Part shown: piece by piece, positions 24,726 to 33,032 of the stretch
Position numbering within the stretch: position 1 is the first letter of the stretch
How the letters are laid out: every line of letters begins with the position of its first letter
Origin: Lacticaseibacillus suibinensis
GTDB taxonomy: Bacteria; Bacillota; Bacilli; Lactobacillales; Lactobacillaceae
DNA length: 38,091 bases
NCBI RefSeq assembly: GCF_003946175.1
Contig: NZ_RHOK01000021.1
Location: 1-38,091 of the forward strand
Direction: 5' to 3'
Made by a program: the position numbers and the translations under genes
Notes under the pieces: model-generated
Database searches by the model: none
Seen by the model: only the letters and a program-made list of their open reading frames with translations
Told to the model about the DNA's origin: nothing

Positions 24726-25436
24726 ATGCAAGAACGACGCGTCGTGAATGACACCGGCCTGGCCGGGTTCTTCAATCGAGTTTACAGTGTGATGGGCTCC
24801 GGGTTGTTACTGACCGCTGCGATTTCTTACTTGCTCGGCACTGTTTTTTATAACCAATATGCCAACTTTGTGGCAAACCACACCTTTATGTTTTACATCT
24901 TGCTGTTTCTGCCGATTTTCTTGTCCATGGGGGTCAACAGCCGCCGAGCGCAGGCCAATGCCGGTTATGCCGGGCTGATGTTTTATCTCATTTCCGCCTG
25001 CTACGGGACGACCTTTACGGTAATTTTGATTCAATATCAAAGTTCCATCGTGGCGATTTCATTTTTGACCACCGCGGTGATCTTCCTCACCATGTCGGTG
25101 GTAGGCCGCATTACGAAGCAAGATTTGAGTCGAGCTGGCGTCATTGCCACCTCGGCTTTGATCGGCGTCATCTTGCTGTCAGTGATTAACTTCTTCATGC
25201 AGTCCTCAGGCTTGCAGCTGATTCTGAGCTACGCGATTTTGGTCATTTTCATCGTCCTGACGGCGTTTGATACCCAAAAGCTCAAGACGATTTACATGTC
25301 CGCCAACCAAGAAGGCGGCTATGTGGTGAATACCAACACCCTGGCGATTCAGGGCGCGTTGGCTTTGTACCTGGACTTCCTGAACATCTTCCTAGTGGTG
25401 CTGCGCTTGTTCGGTGGCAGCTCCAGCCGTGACTAA
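24726..25436 (+). CDS. Bax inhibitor-1 / YccA family membrane protein
   Basis: This 236-residue protein has about seven hydrophobic segments and the family arrangement: a short cytoplasmic N-terminus, YSVMGSGLLLTAAISYL (first helix), repeated pairs of helices, and FDTQKLKTIY before the last helix with ALALYLDFLNIFL. Relatives such as Bacillus YetJ conduct calcium in a pH-dependent way; that activity here is inferred only from family. GAAAGGA is at 24711-24717. It stands alone between an extended -10 promoter and a terminator. Confidence 0.9.
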   Translation: MQERRVVNDTGLAGFFNRVYSVMGSGLLLTAAISYLLGTVFYNQYANFVANHTFMFYILLFLPIFLSMGVNSRRAQANAGYAGLMFYLISACYGTTFTVILIQYQSSIVAISFLTTAVIFLTMSVVGRITKQDLSRAGVIATSALIGVILLSVINFFMQSSGLQLILSYAILVIFIVLTAFDTQKLKTIYMSANQEGGYVVNTNTLAIQGALALYLDFLNIFLVVLRLFGGSSSRD

Positions 25437-25445
25437 ATCTCGCTT

Positions 25446-25479
25446 ACCTGGCTTCCTCTAGTAGAGGGGCCAGGTTTTT
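25446..25479 (+). terminator. Terminator after the BI-1-like gene
   Basis: ACCTGGC/GCCAGGT, with an inner CCTCT/AGAGG stem, is followed by TTTTT. Confidence 0.8.
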
Positions 25480-25511
25480 GATTCCAGCGGTTTGAGGTTT
25501 TGACCCGTTCT

Positions 25512-25706
25512 GCTAGGCAGGCTACTCGGCAGGCTAACACCGCCGCCCTCTGCGGCTTCTAGTTGCGCTCCGCAGCCTGCGTGAAGTTGCGCTCCGCCGA
25601 GCAACGGGGGAGCGTCTAGCTACGCTTGAGGCATTACCGCCTAAAACCTGCGGTAATGCCTCAAGCTAGGCTAGCCGTCCCCCTAAAAGCGCTCGGCTTC
25701 GCAGCG
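25512..25706 (+). repeat. Dispersed structured repeat, copy C (upstream of polA)
   Basis: The hairpin at 25617-25673 is 57 bases long, as in copies A and B, with the same ends TAGCTACGC and GCTAGGCTA. Its upper stem is a perfect 15-pair match of TTGAGGCATTACCGC with its complement. Upstream, 25512-25541 resembles the tail of another unit (GCTACTCGGCAGGCTAA), and AGTTGCGCTCCGC occurs twice (25561 and 25585). This element fills most of the 319-base gap between the BI-1-like gene and polA; no gene is seen here. Confidence 0.8.
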
Positions 25707-25713
25707 TGAAGTT

Positions 25714-25722
25714 TGTTATACT
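25714..25722 (+). promoter_or_regulatory. polA extended -10 promoter
   Basis: TGTTATACT is a full extended -10. It starts about 8 bases after the end of repeat copy C, so any -35 region is within the repeat. Confidence 0.55.
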
Positions 25723-25755
25723 GGGTGTCAGAAGAGCCAATTTAGGAGGCTAACC

Positions 25756-28389
25756 ATGGCACAAGAAAAATTACTGCTGATTGATGGGAGTTCACTGGCG
25801 TTTCGCGCTTTTTATGCGATGTACACCCAGATGGACCGCTTCACCACCAAAGATGGGTTACATACCAATGCCATCATGACGTTCAATAGCATGCTGGATA
25901 ATGTGGTGGATCAATTCAAGCCAGACCACATTCTGGTGGCGTTCGATAAAAGCGGTGGGACATTCCGCACCAAGATGTTCAGCGACTACAAGGCGCAGCG
26001 CGATGCGGCGCCAAGCGAATTTCTTGAACAGTTGCCTTATATTCATGAGTTGCTCGACGACCATGGCATCAAGCATTACGCGTTGCAAGACTATGAGGCC
26101 GATGATGTGATTGGCACGCTGGCAAAGGCGGCCGACACGCGCGGCTGGCACACCGACATCGTCACGGGGGATCGGGATCTGACCCAACTGGCCACGCCAT
26201 CAACGACCGTGCAGGTGACCAAAAAAGGGGTCGGCGACCTTGAAGCCTACACGCCAGCACATGTCGCCGAAAAATTTGAGCTGGAGCCTAAGCAGATCAT
26301 TGATTTGAAAGGGCTGATGGGGGACACCTCGGACAATTATCCTGGGGTCACCAAAGTCGGCGAGAAAACCGCGCTGAAGTTGTTGCATCAATTTGGCTCG
26401 ATTGAGAACCTGTACGCCAACATCGATGAGCTCAAACCCAGCAAGATGAAAGAAAACCTGGTGAACGACCAGGCCAATGCCGAGATGAGTAAGACACTGG
26501 CCACGATTGATCAGGCGGCCCCGCTCACGATTGGGTTGGATGATTTGGCGTACACCGGCCCAGACCTTGATGCGTTGCGTGAACTTTATACCAAGCTGGA
26601 AATGCGCCAGGCCTTGGCGCACCTGCCAGCAGCCACCGCGGAAAAGCAGGCGCCGGTGCATTTTGTGGTACTCACGGATGCCAATTTGGCTCAGCTGCCA
26701 GAAACGACTGACCCGGTGGCATTTGAACTTGAGATGTTGGAAGATAATTACCACACTGCCGAGCAAATTGGCTTTTTCATTGGCACAGCCGAAGAAACCT
26801 TTGTCAGCACCGATGTCACCTTGTTGACGCTGCCGAAGGTGCAAACTTGGCTGGCTGATCATCAGCTGACGGTGTTTGATGCCAAGCGCAACCTGGTGGC
26901 CGCAGAGCGGCTGGGTGTGAAACTACCGCAAATTGATTTTGACCTTTTGTTGGCTTCTTATTTGCTCAATCCAGACCAAAACAGCAATGACTTCGGCCAA
27001 ATCGCGCAAGACCATGATTACAACTTACCGTTTGACGAGGCCGTTTATGGCAAAGGCGCCAAACGGAAGGTGCCCGACGATGAAACCTTGTTTGGCCATT
27101 TTGCCCGTAAAGCCAAAGCGCTCCTCACATTGCGGCCACAGTTACTCGCTGAATTGAAGGCTCAGGATCAACTGAGCCTCTTCACCGATATGGAGCTGCC
27201 ACTGGCCAAAGTGTTGGCCCGCATGGAAATAATCGGCATCGTGCTGGACAGCAAGACCCTGCAAGGCCTTGGCGACCAATGGACCAGCACCATGCATGTA
27301 CTTGAGGAAAAAATCTATGCCGAGGCTGGGCTGAAATTCAACTTGAATTCGCCGAAACAACTGGGTGAGGTGCTCTTTGAGAAACTGCAGCTGCCTGTGA
27401 TCAAAAAAACCAAAACCGGTTATTCCACCTCAGTCGATGTGTTGGAACAGTTGCGTTCTGCTAGCCCGATTGTCCAAGATATCCTGGATTACCGCACGGT
27501 CGCCAAGTTGCAGTCGACTTACGTGGCTGGGCTGCTCAAGGCGGTCCATCCGGATCATAAAATTCATACCCGCTACTTGCAGACGCTGACCCAAACTGGC
27601 CGCCTGTCTTCGGTGGACCCGAATATGCAAAACATTCCGGCCCGCGACGAGGGCAAACAAGTGCGACGTGCGTTTGTGCCGGCCCACAAAGGGTGGCAAA
27701 TTTTCTCCAGTGACTATTCCCAAATCGAACTGCGGGTGTTGGCCCATATTTCTGGCGACAAGAACATGCAAGAAGCCTTTAAGGAAGACCGCGACATCCA
27801 CGCCAACACGGCCATGCGGATTTTCCACCTTGACTCGCCTGATGAGGTGACCCCAGACATGCGGCGCCAGGCCAAGGCGACAAATTTCGGGATTGTGTAT
27901 GGAATTTCTGATTTTGGCTTGGCCAAAAACATCGGCATCACCCGCAAACAGGCCAAAGCCTTTATCGATGGCTACTTCGAGCAATATCCGCAAGTGCGTG
28001 ACTACATGGACAAGATGGTGAAGGTGGCCCGCGAACAAGGCTATGTTGAAACCTTGTTCCATCGCCGCCGCTATTTGAACGACATCCACTCGCGCAACTT
28101 TAACCTGCGCAGTTTTGCTGAACGCACCGCGATGAACACGCCGATTCAAGGCAGCGCCGCGGATATCATCAAGGTGGCGATGATTCGGATGCAGGCGATG
28201 CTGGAGGAAAACCACCTCCAGTCGCGCATGCTTTTGCAGGTGCATGACGAATTGATTTTCGAAGGGCCGGAGGCGGAAATGGCCCAATTAGCGGCATTGG
28301 TGCCGAAAGTGATGGACTCTGCAGTGAAGCTGGCGGTGCCGCTTAAGGTGGAAAGCCACTGGGGCAAGACGTGGTTTGATGCTAAGTAA
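25756..28389 (+). CDS. polA: DNA polymerase I
   Basis: DNA polymerase I fills gaps and removes RNA primers in replication and repair. The 877 residues comprise a 5'-3' exonuclease (about 1-290, with DYEADDVIG and GDRDLTQLA), a degenerate 3'-5' exonuclease domain (about 300-470) and the polymerase (about 480-877). Polymerase motif A is DYSQIELRVLAHISGD with Asp653. Motif B is in RRQAKATNFGIVYG. Motif C is VHDEL with Asp831. The proofreading DxE motif reads FELE here, so proofreading is probably lost, as in other Firmicutes. TTAGGAGG precedes the ATG. mutM and coaE follow in the same direction without a clear terminator. Confidence 0.95.
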   Translation: MAQEKLLLIDGSSLAFRAFYAMYTQMDRFTTKDGLHTNAIMTFNSMLDNVVDQFKPDHILVAFDKSGGTFRTKMFSDYKAQRDAAPSEFLEQLPYIHELLDDHGIKHYALQDYEADDVIGTLAKAADTRGWHTDIVTGDRDLTQLATPSTTVQVTKKGVGDLEAYTPAHVAEKFELEPKQIIDLKGLMGDTSDNYPGVTKVGEKTALKLLHQFGSIENLYANIDELKPSKMKENLVNDQANAEMSKTLATIDQAAPLTIGLDDLAYTGPDLDALRELYTKLEMRQALAHLPAATAEKQAPVHFVVLTDANLAQLPETTDPVAFELEMLEDNYHTAEQIGFFIGTAEETFVSTDVTLLTLPKVQTWLADHQLTVFDAKRNLVAAERLGVKLPQIDFDLLLASYLLNPDQNSNDFGQIAQDHDYNLPFDEAVYGKGAKRKVPDDETLFGHFARKAKALLTLRPQLLAELKAQDQLSLFTDMELPLAKVLARMEIIGIVLDSKTLQGLGDQWTSTMHVLEEKIYAEAGLKFNLNSPKQLGEVLFEKLQLPVIKKTKTGYSTSVDVLEQLRSASPIVQDILDYRTVAKLQSTYVAGLLKAVHPDHKIHTRYLQTLTQTGRLSSVDPNMQNIPARDEGKQVRRAFVPAHKGWQIFSSDYSQIELRVLAHISGDKNMQEAFKEDRDIHANTAMRIFHLDSPDEVTPDMRRQAKATNFGIVYGISDFGLAKNIGITRKQAKAFIDGYFEQYPQVRDYMDKMVKVAREQGYVETLFHRRRYLNDIHSRNFNLRSFAERTAMNTPIQGSAADIIKVAMIRMQAMLEENHLQSRMLLQVHDELIFEGPEAEMAQLAALVPKVMDSAVKLAVPLKVESHWGKTWFDAK

Positions 28390-28433
28390 AAAAGCTGAGT
28401 CTGGGCGCCGACGCAGACGGGAAGAGGGACGTA

Positions 28434-29267
28434 ATGCCAGAATTACCAGAAGTTGAAAATGTCCGGCTCGGCTTGACGAAGCTGATTGTCGGCAAAACGG
28501 TGGCGCAAGTCGGGACCGATTGGGAGAAAATCCTAGTCGGCGGGCTGGCCCTGTTTCAAACCACCTTGGCTGGCGCCACGGTGACCGGGATTGACCGGCG
28601 CGGCAAGTATCTGTTGATTCGCTTTGGCCAGTTGACCATTGTGTCGCACCTCCGCATGGAAGGTAAGTATCAACTGGCGCCAACCGTCGATACGCCAAAG
28701 CCACGGTTTCTGCATGTGTGGTTCACCTTCACCGATGGTAGTCAGCTGCGCTACCTTGATATGCGCAAGTTTGGCCGCATGCAGCTGGTGACCACCGGCG
28801 AGGAAACCAAGACCGTGGCCGGGCTGGCCAAAATGGGGCCAGAACCGACGGCTGCCACTTTTGACCTGAAGGCCTTCAAAGTAGCGCTGGGCAAACGCAA
28901 GGCACCAATCAAGTCGGTGATCCTCGATCAAACCGTGGTGGCTGGAGTTGGCAATATCTACGCCGATGAGACGCTGTGGCTGGCGCGCATCAATCCAGAG
29001 CAGGCGGCTAACACGTTGTCTGCCAAGGCGGTTAAGGCGCTGCATGATGCCATCATCGCTGAACTACGAAAAGCCATTACCCTTGGCGGCACCAGTGTCC
29101 ATTCGTTCGTGGATGCCGATGGCCACCGCGGGGCGATGCAAGATCAGTTGCATGTTTATGACCGCGAAGGGACGCCTTGCGATCGCTGTGGCACCACCAT
29201 TCTCAAAATCAAAGTCGGCCAGCGGGGCACGCATTATTGCCCGCACTGCCAGCCAAAGCGAGGCTAG
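28434..29267 (+). CDS. mutM: Formamidopyrimidine-DNA glycosylase
   Basis: MutM (Fpg) excises 8-oxoguanine and other oxidised purines and cuts the strand by beta and delta elimination. The 277 residues begin MPELPEVE; Pro2 is the Schiff-base nucleophile and Glu3 the partner. The lysine of the loop HLRMEGKY is present. The C-terminal zinc finger has Cys249, Cys252, Cys269 and Cys272. GAAGAGGG precedes the ATG. It follows polA by 44 bases and overlaps in function with it (base excision repair). coaE starts three bases after its stop codon. Confidence 0.95.
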   Translation: MPELPEVENVRLGLTKLIVGKTVAQVGTDWEKILVGGLALFQTTLAGATVTGIDRRGKYLLIRFGQLTIVSHLRMEGKYQLAPTVDTPKPRFLHVWFTFTDGSQLRYLDMRKFGRMQLVTTGEETKTVAGLAKMGPEPTAATFDLKAFKVALGKRKAPIKSVILDQTVVAGVGNIYADETLWLARINPEQAANTLSAKAVKALHDAIIAELRKAITLGGTSVHSFVDADGHRGAMQDQLHVYDREGTPCDRCGTTILKIKVGQRGTHYCPHCQPKRG

Positions 29268-29270
29268 GCA

Positions 29271-29867
29271 ATGACATACTTACTGGGTTTAACCGGCGGC
29301 ATTGCCACCGGTAAAAGTACCGTGGCGGCGGTGTTTCGCGTTGCTGGCTGTCCGGTGGTGGATGCTGATGTGATTGCCCGGCAAATTGTGCGACCTGGCC
29401 AACCGGCGCTGGCCGCGATTAGCCTAGCTTTTGGCCCGACCGTGATCAAACCTGATGGGACCTTAAATCGTAAGGCGTTAGGCGCGATTGTTTTCGCGGA
29501 TCCGACCAAACTGGCCCAGCTCAACCGCATCGACAAGCCATATTTGCGTCAAGCCATTAATCAGGCTTTGGCGGCGGCCAAAGCCACTGGCGCAGCCGTG
29601 GTGGTGGGGGAAATTCCTCTGCTGTATGAAACGCAGTATGAATCGAGTTTTGATGGGGTGGCGGTGGTGAGCTTGCCGGCTGACCTCCAGCTCAAACGCC
29701 TGATGGCCAGAGATGGCTTGACTGAGGTTGAAGCCAAGCAACGTATCGCCGCCCAGATGCCGCTGGCCGAGAAAGTGGCCCGGGCCGATTTTGTCATTGA
29801 CAATAGCCAGGGTGCGGTCGGCCGTGAGCGGCAAGTGGCGGCGATCCTAGCGCAATTGGCTAGGTGA
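29271..29867 (+). CDS. coaE: Dephospho-CoA kinase
   Basis: CoaE phosphorylates the 3' hydroxyl of dephospho-CoA in the last step of coenzyme A synthesis. The 198 residues have the P-loop GLTGGIATGKST (6-17), the VDADVIAR segment (about 28-36), and the lid and substrate-binding elements VVGEIPLLYE and VIDNSQG. It lies three bases after mutM. The polA-mutM-coaE cluster is common in Firmicutes. Its ribosome binding site (AAGCGAGGC) overlaps the mutM end. Confidence 0.93.
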   Translation: MTYLLGLTGGIATGKSTVAAVFRVAGCPVVDADVIARQIVRPGQPALAAISLAFGPTVIKPDGTLNRKALGAIVFADPTKLAQLNRIDKPYLRQAINQALAAAKATGAAVVVGEIPLLYETQYESSFDGVAVVSLPADLQLKRLMARDGLTEVEAKQRIAAQMPLAEKVARADFVIDNSQGAVGRERQVAAILAQLAR

Positions 29868-29883
29868 ACGTACTTGGCGGTCG

Positions 29884-29892
29884 TGGTATAAT
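29884..29892 (+). promoter_or_regulatory. nrdR extended -10 promoter
   Basis: TGGTATAAT is a perfect extended -10, 30 bases before the TTG start of nrdR. Confidence 0.65.
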
Positions 29893-29921
29893 AGAGTATC
29901 AATTTATAAGAGGGTGTCTCA

Positions 29922-30389
29922 TTGCTGTGCCCACATTGCCATCACAATAGTTCCCGAGTGGTCGATTCGCGGCCAACCGATGGCGGCCGCGCGATTCGGC
30001 GCCGCCGTGAATGCGAAAATTGCGGTTTTCGCTTCACCACATTCGAACGGGTTGAACAAACCCCACTTTTGGTCATTAAGAAAAACGGCACCCGCGAGGA
30101 ATTCAGCCGTGAGAAGATTCTCAAGGGCCTGATTCGCGCCGCCGAAAAGCGGCCAGTGACGATGGAGCAGATGCAAGGCATCGTCGAAAACGTCGAAAAT
30201 AAGCTGCGGGCGATTGGTGAAAATGAAGTTTCCAGTCAGCAAATCGGCGAATACGTTATGAAACAGCTTGCCGACGTCGATGATGTGGCCTACATTCGCT
30301 TCGCCAGTGTCTATCGCCAGTTTAAGGACATGTCTGTGTTTATGGATGAACTCCAAGACATGATGAAACGCGAAAAAGACAGTCACTAA
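29922..30389 (+). CDS. nrdR: Transcriptional repressor NrdR
   Basis: NrdR represses ribonucleotide reductase genes in response to ATP and dATP. The 155 residues consist of a zinc ribbon with Cys3, Cys6, Cys31 and Cys34 and a basic RRRRE helix, followed by an ATP-cone domain (about 49-139, starting [17 protein letters not shown]). The start is a TTG at 29922, five bases after AAGAGGGTG; CPHC directly after it fits the family N-terminus. dnaB and dnaI follow, the usual Firmicute order. A terminator hairpin at 30391 partly separates them. I see no NrdR box in this window. Confidence 0.94.
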   Translation: MLCPHCHHNSSRVVDSRPTDGGRAIRRRRECENCGFRFTTFERVEQTPLLVIKKNGTREEFSREKILKGLIRAAEKRPVTMEQMQGIVENVENKLRAIGENEVSSQQIGEYVMKQLADVDDVAYIRFASVYRQFKDMSVFMDELQDMMKREKDSH

Positions 30390-30390
30390 G

Positions 30391-30422
30391 CAAGGAGTGG
30401 GCCGCGGCCGACTCCTTGTTTT
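30391..30422 (+). terminator. Terminator between nrdR and dnaB
   Basis: CAAGGAGT/ACTCCTTG with an inner GGCC/GGCC stem is followed by TTTT. No obvious promoter follows before dnaB, so read-through probably supplies dnaB-dnaI. Confidence 0.75.
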
Positions 30423-30460
30423 GCCGTTATTAACTTATCGCTTGGAAAGGGGGCTGCTTC

Positions 30461-31822
30461 ATGCGACCGCAAAATTACATGGCGCAAGATGATTATATTG
30501 TGGTGCAAGCCACTTATTTTAGTGACCATGATCAAGACGTGGTGGTCAATCTCTACCAACCCTTGATTGGACCGGTAGCCCTGGCCCTTTATTTGAGCTT
30601 GTGGCAAACCTCGCATGCCAAACCGCTGCGCTCCGACCGCAAAAAGCAAACGGCCTTGATGGATTTGCTGGGGGTCGATTTGGATACGCTGTATGACGCG
30701 CGCATTCACTTGGAAGCCATGGGGCTGATGAAAACCTACACCGCGGTTGATCAAAATGGCCGGTACTGGGCCTATGAGCTTTATCGGCCAGTGGCGGCGA
30801 ATGCTTTTTTCCAAGACGACACGTTAAGCCTGTTGCTGTACGATCGTGTTGGCCAGACTCGGTACGACACGCTGGTCCAGCGCTACACCATCCACACGGT
30901 GAAGGCAGCGGCCTGGCAGGACGTGTCGGCGCAGCTGCTGGATGTCTTTCAGCTGACTTCAGTGGCCTTACCGGCGCCGGTTGTCGCTAGTCAGCAGGCG
31001 GTGGCGCAAAAGTCCCTACCAGAGGTGACCTTGAGCGACGGCGTTGGGTACGACTGGGCGTTGCTTGATCAGTTGCTGAGCCGCTCTGATTTGGCGGCGG
31101 GACAGGTGGCGAAAAATCGCAGCGCCTTGGCCCAGTTGGCCACGTTCTACGGGCTAACGCCGCCAGTTTTGGCACGCCACATCATGCAAGCAACGAGTCC
31201 GGTTTCGGGTCAGTTGGCGATGCCGCGCTTGAAGCAAATCATCGAGCAGACCTATGCCAAGCAGCGGCCGCATTTAACCGCCAAAACGGACGCTCCGGCC
31301 GCAGCTCCGAAGGCAGGTGGCAGCATCAAGCTGACCGCGCAGCAGCAAACCTTGCTGCAGCAGGCTAAAAGCACGCCGCCAAGGGAATTTTTGGAACAGG
31401 CCAAGCATGCAAAGAATCCAAACCTCTTTGTGGCCAGTTCAGAAACCCGAGCGGTGTCTCAGCTTGCCAGCCGCCAAGTGTTCGACAATGCCACCGTCAA
31501 TATTCTGGTCGCCTACATCCTGCAAAATTACGATAGTGTCACCCAGGCCTTGATTGACAACATCGCTAACCGCTGGCTCGGTGAAAATGTCACCAGCCCC
31601 GAAGCGGCGCTTAAGGCGATTGATGATTATCAGGCCAAGCAGCGCAAGCCGAAACCGCGCGGCGGGCGGCCTAGTCGTCAAGAAGCGACGCCAGACTGGA
31701 TGAAAAAGGACTATCAGCCGGCCAAAGAAACCGTCAGCGCGGCGACCAAGCAGGAATTAGCTGCGCAGCTAGCGGAACTTGAGGCACTGCGAAAGGAGCA
31801 AGGCCATGGAACCAATGAATGA
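30461..31822 (+). CDS. dnaB: Replication initiation and membrane attachment protein DnaB
   Basis: In Firmicutes DnaB works with DnaD and DnaI to load the replicative helicase at the origin. The 453 residues have the family N-terminal domain (YIVVQATYFSDHD, LYQPLIGPVALALYLSLW) and a C-terminal DnaB/DnaD-like helical domain (about 315-400), then a basic, charged tail. The RBS AAAGGGGG lies before the ATG at 30461. Its last 17 bases overlap the start of dnaI, so the pair is coupled. It is not the DnaB helicase of Gram-negatives, despite the name. Confidence 0.92.
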   Translation: MRPQNYMAQDDYIVVQATYFSDHDQDVVVNLYQPLIGPVALALYLSLWQTSHAKPLRSDRKKQTALMDLLGVDLDTLYDARIHLEAMGLMKTYTAVDQNGRYWAYELYRPVAANAFFQDDTLSLLLYDRVGQTRYDTLVQRYTIHTVKAAAWQDVSAQLLDVFQLTSVALPAPVVASQQAVAQKSLPEVTLSDGVGYDWALLDQLLSRSDLAAGQVAKNRSALAQLATFYGLTPPVLARHIMQATSPVSGQLAMPRLKQIIEQTYAKQRPHLTAKTDAPAAAPKAGGSIKLTAQQQTLLQQAKSTPPREFLEQAKHAKNPNLFVASSETRAVSQLASRQVFDNATVNILVAYILQNYDSVTQALIDNIANRWLGENVTSPEAALKAIDDYQAKQRKPKPRGGRPSRQEATPDWMKKDYQPAKETVSAATKQELAAQLAELEALRKEQGHGTNE

Positions 31823-32726
31823 GGAACTGAAAAAAGTCATGGATCCCCGGGCCATGACCGCTGCTTATCGTGATATGGTGAAAACCGCCGTGGCTGATCC
31901 CGAGGTTCAGGCTTTTTTAACCGCCAATCAAGCGGTGCTGGCGCCAGATGCGGTGACGCGTGGCGCCGCCAAAATCTATGAGTTTGTGACAGCGCGGGAC
32001 CGGCTCCAAGCCGGCGACCCACTGATTGCCTCGGGTTATGCACCGCGGCTGATTGCTTCCAATGGCTTGATCGACATCACTTATGATGCCACGCCGGAAA
32101 AACTGGCGGCAGATGCGCGCCAGGCCCAAGCGAATTTGGTGACGGCGCTGAACATGCCGAAAGCCATCAAGCAAGCTAGCCTGCAAGGCTATGATCCCAC
32201 GGAGCGCATGGCCGCCCTGGCTGCCGCGACCGGGTTCACTTTGGCCTTGGCCAAGGCGCCCCATGAGTTTCATCAAGGCTTGTACCTCACCGGGCCGTTT
32301 GGCGTGGGCAAGACCTACCTGCTAGGCGCCATTGCCAATGACTTGGCCGCGGCCGGCATTGCTTCAACCTTGGTGCATTTTCCGACTTTTGCCGTCGAAA
32401 TGAAGGCCGCTATTGCCAGCAATCAGGTATTGCCGAAGATTAACACGCTCAAAACCGCGCCGGTCTTGATGATTGATGATATTGGTGCCGAGGCCCTGAG
32501 TCCTTGGGTCCGCGATGAAGTTTTAGGGGTTATTTTGCAGTACCGGATGCAGGAAGAGTTGCCGACCTTGTTTACCTCAAACAAAACCATGGCTGAGCTG
32601 GCCGACTTTTTGGCCGGGGCAGATGTGGGTAATAACGAGGCGCTCAAAGCGCAGCGGATCATGGAACGCATTCGCTTTTTGGCCAAGGAAATTCCGGTGG
32701 CCGGGGTGGATCGGCGTAACGGCTGA
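31806..32726 (+). CDS. dnaI: Primosomal protein DnaI (helicase loader)
   Basis: DnaI is the AAA+ loader that places the replicative helicase on DNA. The 306 residues include Walker A GPFGVGKT (163-170) and Walker B VLMIDDIG (about 219-226). The ATG at 31806 follows GAAAGGAG at 31791-31798; a further upstream in-frame ATG (31779) lies inside dnaB without a site. The Bacillus protein has an N-terminal zinc site made from cysteines and a histidine. This protein has no cysteine at all, so that zinc site is absent. The gene is followed by the thrS T-box. Confidence 0.93.
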   Translation: MEPMNEELKKVMDPRAMTAAYRDMVKTAVADPEVQAFLTANQAVLAPDAVTRGAAKIYEFVTARDRLQAGDPLIASGYAPRLIASNGLIDITYDATPEKLAADARQAQANLVTALNMPKAIKQASLQGYDPTERMAALAAATGFTLALAKAPHEFHQGLYLTGPFGVGKTYLLGAIANDLAAAGIASTLVHFPTFAVEMKAAIASNQVLPKINTLKTAPVLMIDDIGAEALSPWVRDEVLGVILQYRMQEELPTLFTSNKTMAELADFLAGADVGNNEALKAQRIMERIRFLAKEIPVAGVDRRNG

Positions 32727-32749
32727 CCTTAACTTTTTGCCCATGAAGC

Positions 32750-32778
32750 TTGCACACGTGTTTGCGCTGTGGTTTAAT
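32750..32778 (+). promoter_or_regulatory. thrS promoter
   Basis: TTGCAC (32750-32755) and TTTAAT (32773-32778) have a 17-base spacer just before the T-box leader. Confidence 0.7.
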
Positions 32779-32784
32779 CTAGGT

Positions 32785-33000
32785 ATCAAAGACGAAAGCT
32801 TTAAGGACCATGTTTCACCAGAGAGCCTCGGGCGTGGCTGTAAACCGAGACAAGACCTGATCCGCACCTCTTTCCGAGATTGCCAGCAATGGCCCCAAGC
32901 TCAGGTTACGAGCATTGAGAGGAAAGCAGTGCTTTCAAGTCGGGTGGAACCGCGATATTAATCGTCCCGAGTGTCAGAAATGACACTCGAGGCGATTTTT
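32785..33000 (+). promoter_or_regulatory. T-box leader of thrS
   Basis: The T-box core GGGTGGAACCGCG lies at 32942-32954, with the GGAA that pairs with the tRNA acceptor end. A terminator hairpin follows. Uncharged tRNA-Thr should raise thrS expression. The Thr specifier codon could not be placed with confidence; ACC at 32866 is one candidate. Confidence 0.88.
32961..33000 (+). terminator. Regulated terminator of the thrS T-box
   Basis: CGAGTGTCA/TGACACTCG with a GAAA loop, extended by ATCG/CGAT at the base, is followed by TTTTT. Confidence 0.85.
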
Positions 33001-33032
33001 CTTTTGCCTTCGTCAGAAAAGGAGCAATACCT

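Noticed and set aside
27430-28287. A 285-codon open frame antisense to polA
   Set aside because: It mirrors conserved polymerase motifs on the other strand; no start signal or recognisable domain.
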